Shown here one piece after another: positions 1 to 5,444 of a stretch of DNA of 5,689 nucleotides. Each line of letters begins with the position of its first letter. The stretch's first letter is position 1. Under the pieces are notes generated by a model. That model worked only from the letters and a program-made list of their open reading frames with translations. It did not search any database and was not told the DNA's origin. The DNA comes from Paracoccaceae bacterium (GTDB lineage: Bacteria > Pseudomonadota > Alphaproteobacteria > Rhodobacterales > Rhodobacteraceae), in contig JALQYS010000511.1 in assembly GCA_023254015.1 (NCBI GenBank), positions 1 to 5,689 of the forward strand. Direction: 5' to 3'. Both the position numbers and the translations under genes were made by a program.

Positions 1-422
1 CCGCCAAGAAGGGCGCTGAAGAGCGGGCTGAGGCCGAGATGGTCCAGAACGGCGCGGGCAGGGCCCACGGGTTTGTTGGTACAGACCCCAAGGGCCGCGC
101 CATGGGCGGCAAGCACCTGCAAGGCCGATGGCACGCCGGGATAGGGCCGGGTTCTTGCGTGGGAGGTGAGGTATTCGGTTTCAAACTGCGCCATGGCGGG
201 GGCGAAGAGCGGGCCTTCGGGTGCTGCGCCGTGATGCTCCAGAAGCCGTACGACGAGGTTCGGCAGGCCCTTGCCGACGAAGGCCTGCACCTGCGGCAGG
301 CTGAGGGCGGGAAAGCCGAAGCCGGCCATCACCCGGTTGGCGGTGGCCTGGATGTCGGGGGCGCTGTCGATCAGCGTGCCGTCGAGGTCGAAGATGACCG
401 AGACCTGCGACAGATCAGCCAC
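1..422 (-). CDS. gph: Phosphoglycolate phosphatase, HAD family (partial, 3' end beyond the window)
   Basis: This is the N-terminal 140 residues of a haloacid dehalogenase-type phosphatase predicted to hydrolyse 2-phosphoglycolate to glycolate in the cytoplasm. HAD motif I is intact at residues 10-20 (IFDLDGTLIDS, nucleophile D12 and acid D14). A long helical cap region follows. Motif II appears at about residues 113-118 as VCTNKP, a form typical of Gph/CbbZ, with T115 as the phosphate-binding Thr. The start chosen is a GTG at 422-420, which places the start 8 nt inside the end of rpe; I see no better in-frame ATG close to motif I. The rpe-gph order is known from E. coli and many proteobacteria and suggests translational coupling. 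The family detoxifies phosphoglycolate made by Rubisco oxygenation or by repair of oxidised DNA ends; which applies here cannot be told. HAD motifs III and IV lie outside the window. Confidence 0.88.
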   Translation of the reverse strand, partial: MADLSQVSVIFDLDGTLIDSAPDIQATANRVMAGFGFPALSLPQVQAFVGKGLPNLVVRLLEHHGAAPEGPLFAPAMAQFETEYLTSHARTRPYPGVPSALQVLAAHGAALGVCTNKPVGPARAVLDHLGLSPLFSALLG

Positions 423-1101
423 GGGCCGCCTCGGCTGCGGCGCGGATGGCGCGGATGTTCTCGCCATAAGGCGCAGGATTGGCGACCGAGCCGCCCTTGA
501 ACACCGCCGAGCCTGCGACCAGCACATCGGCCCCGGCCGCCGCGACAAGGGGGGCGGTCGTGGGGTCAACCCCGCCGTCAATTTCGATATGCACGGGGCG
601 GTCGCCGATCATGGCGCGCAGCTGGCGCACCTTGGCCGTCATGTCGATGAACTTTTGCCCGCCGAAGCCGGGGTTTACCGTCATGACGCAGACAAGGTCG
701 GCCAGATCCAGCACATGGGCCACCGCCTCGGCCGGGGTGCCGGGGTTCAGCGCCACGCCCGCCTTCATTCCGGCGCCGCGGATGGCCTGCAGCGTGCGGT
801 GGATGTGGGGACCGGCCTCGACATGGGCGGTCAGATAGTCGGCGCCGGCCTTGGCGAAGGCGTCGATATAGGCGTCAACCGGAGAGATCATGATGTGCAC
901 GTCCATCACGGTTTTCACATGGCGGCGGAAGGCGGCCACGGCGGGCGGTCCGAAGGTGATGTTGGGCACGAAATGACCGTCCATAACGTCGACATGCACC
1001 CAATCGGCGCCTTGTGCCTCGATGGCCTGGATCTCACGGCCGAAGTCGGCAAAGTCGGCCGACAGGATGGAGGGGGCGATCTTGATGGACCGGTCGAACA
1101 T
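415..1101 (-). CDS. rpe: Ribulose-phosphate 3-epimerase
   Basis: A 228-residue TIM-barrel enzyme, normal length for the family, that interconverts D-ribulose 5-phosphate and D-xylulose 5-phosphate in the pentose phosphate pathway and the Calvin cycle. Visible signatures are KIAPSILSADF at residues 7-17, HVDVMDGHFVPN at 36-47 (metal ligands H36 and D38, with D38 a catalytic acid/base), H69 in DVHIMIS, the phosphate-loop NPGFGGQKF at 143-151, and IEIDGGV at 172-178 with the second catalytic D175. All catalytic and metal residues expected of the family are present. The ATG at 1101-1099 is preceded by GGAG eight bases upstream. It is the first gene of the rpe-gph pair, and its TGA overlaps the gph GTG region. 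It is divergent from idi across 126 bp, in which I find no convincing -35/-10 pair. In autotrophic relatives the paralogue is called cbbE; this context has no other Calvin genes, so rpe is the safer name. Confidence 0.96.
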   Translation of the reverse strand: MFDRSIKIAPSILSADFADFGREIQAIEAQGADWVHVDVMDGHFVPNITFGPPAVAAFRRHVKTVMDVHIMISPVDAYIDAFAKAGADYLTAHVEAGPHIHRTLQAIRGAGMKAGVALNPGTPAEAVAHVLDLADLVCVMTVNPGFGGQKFIDMTAKVRQLRAMIGDRPVHIEIDGGVDPTTAPLVAAAGADVLVAGSAVFKGGSVANPAPYGENIRAIRAAAEAARG

Positions 1102-1227
1102 GGGCTGTCTCCGTGGTCGGGATGGGGGCCTTTGCCGCGCAGGTAGCGCGGGGGGGCGGGGTTTGGCAAGGCTTGAATGGTGGGGCCGATGCCGCTAGAG
1201 GGCGGCCGATGACAAGGGGCGGCAGCG

Positions 1228-1755
1228 ATGACGGCAGATGACATGATCCCGGCCTGGGTCGAGGGCCGCCTGACCCCGGTGGGCAAGCTGGAGGTGCACC
1301 TGCGGGGCCTGCGCCACAAGGCTGTCTCGGTCTTCGTGCTGTCCGATCGCGGCATCCTGATCCAGCGGCGCGCGCTGGGCAAATACCACACGCCGGGGCT
1401 TTGGGCGAACACCTGCTGCACCCATCCCCTGTGGGGCGAGGCGGACGTAGATTGCGCGGCACGCAGGCTGGACCAGGAGCTGGGTATCCGGGGGCTGACG
1501 CTGGAGGCGGCCGGAGGCGTGGAATACCGCGCCGAGGTGGGCGGCGGCATGGTGGAGCATGAGGTGGTGGCGCTGTTCCGCGCCCATGCTCCGGCCGATC
1601 TGGTGCTGGCGCTGAACCCGGATGAGGTGATGGACGCGCGCTGGATCGGGCTTGAGGCGTTGCAGGCAGAAATCGCCGCGACGCCCGAGGCCTTTACCCC
1701 CTGGCTGCGGATCTATCTGGCCGACCATGCGGGCCAGATCCTAGGCGCGGCGTGA
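1228..1755 (+). CDS. idi: Isopentenyl-diphosphate delta-isomerase, type I (Nudix fold)
   Basis: A 175-residue cytoplasmic enzyme interconverting isopentenyl diphosphate and dimethylallyl diphosphate, the two precursors of carotenoids, quinones, bacteriochlorophyll tails and undecaprenyl phosphate. Type I hallmarks are all visible: metal-binding H24 and H30 in KLEVHLRGLRHKAVSV, the block WANTCCTHP at 59-67 carrying catalytic C64 and metal ligand H66, the Nudix-like helix AARRLDQELGI with E84, and MVEHEVV with E110 and E112, the equivalents of the E. coli E114/E116 pair. Length and sequence resemble the roughly 176-residue isomerase of Rhodobacter. The ATG has AAGGGG eight bases upstream; an internal ATG five codons later is possible but has a poorer ribosome site. 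Organisms using the DXP pathway do not strictly need Idi, so it acts as a flux balancer. It is convergent with the downstream amidohydrolase gene. Confidence 0.95.
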   Translation: MTADDMIPAWVEGRLTPVGKLEVHLRGLRHKAVSVFVLSDRGILIQRRALGKYHTPGLWANTCCTHPLWGEADVDCAARRLDQELGIRGLTLEAAGGVEYRAEVGGGMVEHEVVALFRAHAPADLVLALNPDEVMDARWIGLEALQAEIAATPEAFTPWLRIYLADHAGQILGAA

Positions 1756-1794
1756 CCCCGGCCCGCAGGCGGGCGCATGGGGGACTGGCCGGGG
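1756..1794. repeat. GC-rich inverted repeat directly after idi
   Basis: CCCCGGCC (1756-1763) and GGCCGGGG (1787-1794) form a perfect 8-bp inverted repeat beginning at the base after the idi stop codon. A competing perfect hairpin, GCCCGC-AG-GCGGGC, lies inside at 1761-1774. No T-run follows immediately, so it may protect the 3' end or cause pausing; an intrinsic terminator is less likely. Confidence 0.45.
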
Positions 1795-1797
1795 CAG

Positions 1798-1831
1798 CCC
1801 GGCAGAGTTGATGTTTTTCAACCTTGCCGGG
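1798..1831. terminator. Hairpin between convergent idi and deacetylase genes, possible terminator
   Basis: Outer arms CCCGGCA (1798-1804) and TGCCGGG (1825-1831) are perfect. After one wobble pair and one mismatch the stem continues GTTGA/TCAAC around a six-base TGTTTT loop, giving a stem of about 14 positions. On the plus strand it is followed four bases later by only four T, so a classical terminator tail is weak. Position between two convergent genes supports a shared transcription end. Confidence 0.45.
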
Positions 1832-1854
1832 CGATGTTTTGGGCCGGAAACCCA

Positions 1855-1870
1855 GTTTTCTTGTGAAAAC
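1855..1870. terminator. Short hairpin just past the deacetylase stop
   Basis: GTTTTC (1855-1860), loop TTGT, GAAAAC (1865-1870) is a perfect 6-bp stem three bases beyond the stop codon of the minus-strand gene. Next to it TGGG-CCGGAAA-CCCA (1840-1854) could pair and is followed on the plus strand by GTTTTC. Either could take part in ending transcription, but both stems are short. Confidence 0.3.
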
Positions 1871-1873
1871 CGA

Positions 1874-2980
1874 TCAACCCGCCATGGCCTTGGCCTGCGC
1901 CTCAAGCCGGGCGCGCTGGAAGGCGATCATGTCGGCGGGAGGCTGCTGGGCGTGGATGATATCGAACATCGGGTCGATCACATCGGTCTTTTCGCCCGAC
2001 AGGGTTTCCACGATCGCCAGACCGCAGAAGGGCACCATCAGTTCGGAATAGCCGCCCTCATGGACACACAGGAGTTTGCCGTCGCAGAGTTCTTCGGCCA
2101 GCGCCTTGATCCTTGTTGCCATGGCGCGGAAGGTTTCGGCATGGGCCAGCATTCGCGCCAGCGGGTCGACGCCATTGGCATCAAGGCCCGAGGCGACCAC
2201 GATCATGTCGGGCCGATAGGCCCGCAGCGCCGGGGCGACCAGCAGATCAAAGGCATCAAGATAGGCCTGATGGCCGCTGCCGGGCAAAAGCGGGATATTC
2301 AGGTTGGTGCCAAGCCCCTTGCCAGCGCCCCGGTCGGCCGCCGCCCCCTTGTCGAGGGGGAAACAGGATTCCTGATGCAGCGAGATGGTCAGCGTGTCGT
2401 CGCGGTCATAGAACACCGCCTCGGTGCCATTGCCGTGGTGCACATCCCAATCCACCACCGCCACCCGCAAGGGGCCATGGGCGGCGCGGGCGGCCTCAAG
2501 CGCGATAGGGATATTGGCCAATAGGCAAAAGCCCATCGAGGCATCGGGCAGGCAATGGTGGCCCGGGGGGCGCGACAGGGCATAGCCGTTGGTTGCCGCC
2601 CCCGTCAGCACGTCCTCGACCGCCCGCTTCACCAGCCCGGCCGAGATCATGGCGATTTCATAAGACCCCCGGCCGAAGGGCGAGTAATGGCCGGCATTGC
2701 CGCCGCCGGCATCGGACACTTCCTTGAACTTTCGCAGATAGTCCGGGGTATGGACGCGCAGCATGTCCTCCATCGTGACCGCTGGCGCATCGCGGATGTC
2801 CAGCTTTTTCCACAGGCCGGACACTTCGAGCAGGTTCTTGAACCGCCGCTTGGTTTCGGGGCTTTCGGCATGGCCAGCGCCAGCGGGGGGCTGCACATAG
2901 CCGCCCACCGGGATGATCAGCGCATGTTCCCCGGTGGTGTGCCACAGGCAGCGTTCGTCGTGGTAAAAGGCAGTGGTCAT
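1874..2980 (-). CDS. Class II histone deacetylase-like zinc amidohydrolase (HDAH family)
   Basis: A 368-residue member of the arginase/deacetylase superfamily, close in length and layout to the bacterial histone deacetylase-like amidohydrolase HDAH of Bordetella/Alcaligenes (369 residues). It would remove acetyl groups from lysines, polyamines or related small amides through a Zn2+-water mechanism in the cytoplasm. The charge-relay pair is H141-H142 in SRPPGHH. The zinc ligands are D179 and H181 in VVDWDVHHGNGT and D267 in ASGLDANGVDPL. The transition-state Tyr is Y311 in HEGGYSE, and channel residues F151 and F207 are also in place. One oddity is GLD where the family usually has GFD. The start at 2980 is set by GGAGGAG eight bases upstream; the reading frame stays open to 3199, but that extension has no deacetylase similarity. 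No signal peptide is seen. Physiological substrate unknown. Convergent with idi and divergent from the LpxR-like gene. Confidence 0.9.
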   Translation of the reverse strand: MTTAFYHDERCLWHTTGEHALIIPVGGYVQPPAGAGHAESPETKRRFKNLLEVSGLWKKLDIRDAPAVTMEDMLRVHTPDYLRKFKEVSDAGGGNAGHYSPFGRGSYEIAMISAGLVKRAVEDVLTGAATNGYALSRPPGHHCLPDASMGFCLLANIPIALEAARAAHGPLRVAVVDWDVHHGNGTEAVFYDRDDTLTISLHQESCFPLDKGAAADRGAGKGLGTNLNIPLLPGSGHQAYLDAFDLLVAPALRAYRPDMIVVASGLDANGVDPLARMLAHAETFRAMATRIKALAEELCDGKLLCVHEGGYSELMVPFCGLAIVETLSGEKTDVIDPMFDIIHAQQPPADMIAFQRARLEAQAKAMAG

Positions 2981-3070
2981 TGCGGCGTCTCCTCCGGTTC
3001 GTCGGCCCGAGTGTTCCGCAGGACGTGCAGGGCCGCCATAGTGCAGATGCACCATGACAATCGGTCGCCG

Positions 3071-3095
3071 GCGCGGCCTGTGCAGCGGCCCGCGC
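3071..3095. repeat. GC-rich imperfect inverted repeat in the divergent intergenic region
   Basis: GCGCGGCC (3071-3078) pairs with GGCC-C-GCGC (3087-3095) with a single bulged C and an eight-base loop. No T-run follows on either strand. The region from 2981 to 3216 that contains it separates two divergent genes and must hold both promoters. I see only a -10-like CATAAT at 3132-3137 on the plus strand, without a well-spaced -35. Confidence 0.35.
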
Positions 3096-3161
3096 AGCCG
3101 GGCGTTGCAAAGAAGAAACAGCGGTTCGCTCCATAATTTCAACACAGTGGCAAGGCATGGG

Positions 3162-3185
3162 GGAAGGCGCTTAAGGTGACCTTCC
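3162..3185. promoter_or_regulatory. Nested palindrome upstream of the LpxR-like gene, possible operator
   Basis: GGAAGG (3162-3167) and CCTTCC (3180-3185) form a 6-bp inverted repeat. Overlapping its right arm is AAGGT-G-ACCTT (3173-3183), an 11-bp near-perfect palindrome with one central base, ending 33 bp before the start codon. It could bind a dimeric regulator or form a 5' leader hairpin. No regulator is identified. Confidence 0.25.
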
Positions 3186-3216
3186 GGCTGGGGGGCCATG
3201 CAGAGGGACAGGCAGA

Positions 3217-4131
3217 ATGTTGAAAAGGCTCCTCTTGGCCGCCGGGCTGGCGGTGATTGCGACCGCCGGACTGGCGCAGGATCGCGTGACGCTGGGCTGG
3301 GGGCGGGTCTTTACCAATGACCAGATCGGCGATGGCCGGGACCGCTGGCGCTCGGGCTCTTACAGTGTCAGCCGGGTGCGCGGGCCGTCCTGGCATGGCT
3401 ATGAGGCGGCGGGCTTTGGCGACATTCTGGAGCTGCGCGGCCATGCCGCGGTGATCGCGCCGGACAATCTGACGACGCCCGTCCCGACGGACCGGCGCTA
3501 TGCTGGCCTCCTGGCCCTCGGGTTGAACACGCATTTCGGCTGGGCAGGCAATGAGGTGGCTTTGGGGGGCGAGTTGGCCTTTACCGGGCCGCAGACCGGG
3601 ATCGGCCGCTTTCAGGAATGGGCGCATGACCTGGGCGGGATGGTCCCGCCTTCGCCGGGCGTTCTGGGCAACCAGCTTGGCAACCGGGTCTATCCGGGGG
3701 TGAATGTCGAGATCGGGCGCAGCTTTGCTTTTGGCGACAGCCTGCAGGCCCGTCCCTTCGTTGCGGCACAGGCGGGGGTGGAGACGCTGCTGCGGGTTGG
3801 AGGCGATATCACCATCGGCCAGCTGGGGCGGCAGGATCTGATGCTGCGTGATGTGACCACCGGCACGCGCTATCGTGCGGTCGAAGGGGCGCGGAGCGAG
3901 GGGTTTTCGCTGACCCTGGGGGGCGATCTTGCCCATGTGGCGGACACCGCGCTCTTGCCCTCGGGCGGGGCCGTGACGGCACGTGACGACCGCTATCGCC
4001 TGCGGGCCGGGGTTCACTGGCAGGGCAAGCGCGCCTCGACCTTCTATGGGGTGAGCTATCTGTCGCGTGAGTTCGAAGAGCAGCCCGAGGGGCAGGTGGT
4101 CGGCGCACTCAGCCTGAATTTGCGCTTCTGA
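3217..4131 (+). CDS. LpxR-family outer-membrane protein (lipid A 3'-O-deacylase-like)
   Basis: A 304-residue precursor. Residues 1-20 are a Sec signal peptide: charged MLKR, a hydrophobic core, then AGLA with cleavage before QD. The mature protein shows alternating beta-strand patterns and ends in LSLNLRF, with the terminal Phe typical of outer-membrane beta-barrels. It matches the LpxR/DUF2219 family, whose Salmonella member removes the 3'-acyloxyacyl group of lipid A in the outer leaflet. The likely active-site Asn-Asp pair is N34-D35 in VFTNDQIGDG, followed by DRWRSGS. The likely catalytic His is H137 in TGPQTGIGRFQEWAHDLGG, and a family-like GNQLGN stretch follows at 151-156. An AGAGGGA ribosome site lies eight bases before the ATG. 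It stands alone after a divergent promoter region, with 130 bp before the next gene. Enzymatic activity is inferred; a structural barrel that has lost activity is possible. Confidence 0.82.
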   Translation: MLKRLLLAAGLAVIATAGLAQDRVTLGWGRVFTNDQIGDGRDRWRSGSYSVSRVRGPSWHGYEAAGFGDILELRGHAAVIAPDNLTTPVPTDRRYAGLLALGLNTHFGWAGNEVALGGELAFTGPQTGIGRFQEWAHDLGGMVPPSPGVLGNQLGNRVYPGVNVEIGRSFAFGDSLQARPFVAAQAGVETLLRVGGDITIGQLGRQDLMLRDVTTGTRYRAVEGARSEGFSLTLGGDLAHVADTALLPSGGAVTARDDRYRLRAGVHWQGKRASTFYGVSYLSREFEEQPEGQVVGALSLNLRF

Positions 4132-4138
4132 CTTTTCG

Positions 4139-4157
4139 AACAATCCCTGTGATTGTT
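4139..4157. terminator. Hairpin after the LpxR-like gene, possible terminator
   Basis: AACAATC (4139-4145), loop CCTGT, GATTGTT (4151-4157) is a perfect 7-bp stem starting seven bases after the stop codon. Only short T stretches follow (GGCTTTGC), so it is a weak terminator candidate or a 3'-end stabiliser. Confidence 0.4.
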
Positions 4158-4195
4158 GCGGCTTTGCTATAGCCAATCATCGGCCGTGCTGTTAA

Positions 4196-4240
4196 CTTTT
4201 TCGCACAAGCGGCGGAAAAAGCCGTGAAAATACGAAAAAG
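4196..4240. repeat. Nested inverted repeat with A-tracts upstream of the Hint gene
   Basis: CTTTTTCG (4196-4203) and CGAAAAAG (4233-4240) are perfect 8-bp inverted arms. Inside is a second stem, CGGC (4210-4213) with GCCG (4221-4224), around GGAAAAA. A/T-tracts are centred near 4199, 4218, 4228 and 4237, roughly in helical phase, in an otherwise GC-rich window. It ends 21 bp before the start codon of the next gene, so it is in the promoter or 5' leader. Confidence 0.5.
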
Positions 4241-4261
4241 AAACGAGCAGGCATACAGGCT

Positions 4262-5332
4262 ATGAAAACGGGCTCTCTGGGCACGTTCGTCATCTCCTGG
4301 TCACAGACGGAAGTGGACGGCCTTCGCGCCGCGCCTTTGGACGTTCTTGCGGTCGGCACCACATGGCGCTGGAGCGGGGCGGCCGTGCGGGTGGATGGGC
4401 CGCAAGGGTTGTTGCTTCTGGAAGGGGCCGAGGGGGCTGCGGACATTCGCAAGCGTGCGGCGCGCATGGTGCGCCGGTTGGTCGGTGTGGCGGTGGGCGG
4501 CGAAGGCATGGGTGAGCCTGACGGCGGGCAGGACCCTTCCATGCCCGATCAGTCCTTCATCGTGACCGATGGCCACCAAAGCTTTGCCGTGACCATCATC
4601 CCCGTGCCCGATACCGGGGCGCGGCTCTTGATGCTGGTGGGCGATCTGCCGCCCGTCGATCAGGATCTCTGGGTGGTGCGGACCTCGATCGACCGTACCC
4701 ATTCCGGCGCGGGTGCGCGCACCGCGGGCGGGGTGATCTGCTTTACCCCCGAGACGCGGCTGGCCACCCCGCAGGGGCCGCGCATGATCCGCGACATCCG
4801 CCCCGGCGACCGGATCGAGACCCGCGACAACGGCCCGCAAGAGGTGCTGTGGTGTGGCCACCGCCGCATGACCGGGGCGCGGCTTTATGCCATGCCGCAC
4901 CTGCGGCCGGTGCGATTCAAGGCCGGCGCGCTGGGCGTCGGGCGCCCGGACGAGGATCTGCTGGTGTCGCCCCAGCACCGCATGCTGCTGTGCGGACCCG
5001 CCGCGCGGGCGCTGTTCAACACGCCCGAAGTTCTGGTGGCGGCCGAGGATCTGCTGAACGACCAGACGGTGATCGTCGATCACAGCCTGCGCGAGGTGAC
5101 CTATGTGCATATCCTGCTGGAACGGCATAATGTGATCTGGGCCAACGGGCTGGAAACGGAAAGCTTCCACCCGTCGAACACCGCGCTGGATACGGTGGAC
5201 CCCGGCCAACTGGGCGCGCTTCTGGCGCTGTTGCCGGGGGTGCAGAGCGACCCGCACAGCTATGGCGACTATGCCAGACGCAACCTTTCGGCCTCCGAGG
5301 CGGCGATCCTGCGCTATGAAATGGCGCATTGA
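4262..5332 (+). CDS. Hint (Hedgehog/intein)-domain protein with an unassigned N-terminal domain
   Basis: A 356-residue protein in two parts. Residues 1-159 start MKTGSLGTFVISWSQTEVDG and I cannot assign them to a family. They contain no obvious signal peptide or membrane segment. From C160 a Hint_2-type module begins: CFTPETRLATPQG followed by MIRDIRPGDRIET (intein block A-like, C160 the potential nucleophile), then LLVSPQHRML at 233-242 (block B-like, H239), and YVHILLERHNVIWANGLETESF at its end (H289). In Hint domains the Cys attacks the preceding peptide bond (here I159-C160) to form a thioester and allow cleavage or transfer. The C-terminal His-Asn plus nucleophile needed for protein splicing is not present at the expected place, so splicing is unlikely. 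Stand-alone Hint proteins of this type are common in Rhodobacteraceae, with function mostly unknown. The ribosome site is weak (GAGCAGG ten bases upstream). Confidence is high for a gene and moderate for self-processing. Confidence 0.85.
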   Translation: MKTGSLGTFVISWSQTEVDGLRAAPLDVLAVGTTWRWSGAAVRVDGPQGLLLLEGAEGAADIRKRAARMVRRLVGVAVGGEGMGEPDGGQDPSMPDQSFIVTDGHQSFAVTIIPVPDTGARLLMLVGDLPPVDQDLWVVRTSIDRTHSGAGARTAGGVICFTPETRLATPQGPRMIRDIRPGDRIETRDNGPQEVLWCGHRRMTGARLYAMPHLRPVRFKAGALGVGRPDEDLLVSPQHRMLLCGPAARALFNTPEVLVAAEDLLNDQTVIVDHSLREVTYVHILLERHNVIWANGLETESFHPSNTALDTVDPGQLGALLALLPGVQSDPHSYGDYARRNLSASEAAILRYEMAH

Positions 5333-5371
5333 CGACCCTCCTCGTGCGCCTGCGGCTTCTCGTCGGGGAGG

Positions 5372-5381
5372 CCCCCCCCCC
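5372..5381. repeat. Homopolymeric C tract (10 bases)
   Basis: Ten consecutive C lie between the Hint gene and the rpsD promoter, 29 bp before the -35 box. Such tracts are prone to slippage in replication and to sequencing error. The length read here may therefore vary. Confidence 0.9.
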
Positions 5382-5387
5382 GAAGAG

Positions 5388-5416
5388 TGACGCAGTCAAC
5401 GATGAGGGTGTTGACA
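5388..5416. promoter_or_regulatory. Inverted repeats overlapping the rpsD -35 box, possible operator
   Basis: GTCAAC (5395-5400) and GTTGAC (5410-5415) are perfect inverted arms nine bases apart, the right arm covering most of the TTGACA hexamer. TGAC (5388-5391) with GTCA (5395-5398) forms a second small dyad. A protein bound here would compete with RNA polymerase. Part of the symmetry is forced by the -35 consensus itself. Confidence 0.3.
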
Positions 5417-5438
5417 GCGCCTTTCACCCCTGTATAAG
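5411..5438 (+). promoter_or_regulatory. Sigma-70 promoter for rpsD
   Basis: A consensus -35 TTGACA (5411-5416) is followed after 16 bases by TATAAG (5433-5438), five of six matches to the -10 box. Transcription would start near 5445, giving a leader of about 120 nt before the GTG start of rpsD. This is the strongest promoter match I found in the window, fitting a ribosomal protein gene. Confidence 0.75.
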
Positions 5439-5444
5439 CCGCCC

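Noticed and set aside
1163..1177. TTGGCAAGGCTTGAA as a sigma-54 promoter for idi
   Set aside because: The conserved GC of the -12 element is missing at the required spacing.
1118..1185. Several G-runs in the rpe-idi gap as a G-quadruplex
   Set aside because: The four runs are not close enough for a compact quadruplex, and G-runs are expected in DNA this GC-rich.
1808..2524. 238-codon plus-strand open frame opposite the deacetylase gene
   Set aside because: It lies antisense to conserved zinc-binding motifs of the deacetylase and has no ribosome site or recognisable domain.
2981..3199. In-frame upstream extension of the deacetylase by 73 codons
   Set aside because: The ATG at 2980 has a GGAGGAG site at good spacing and gives a length matching HDAH. 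The extension is Arg/Pro-rich and unlike the family.
3139..4176. 345-codon open frame on the minus strand opposite the LpxR-like gene
   Set aside because: The plus-strand frame has a signal peptide, family motifs and a barrel-type C-terminus. The minus-strand product is Pro/Arg/Gln-rich with no recognisable motif, as expected for antisense frames in GC-rich DNA.
4301..5329. 342-codon open frame on the minus strand opposite the Hint gene
   Set aside because: Composition is His/Arg/Gly/Gln-rich without family motifs, while the opposite strand encodes a clear Hint module.
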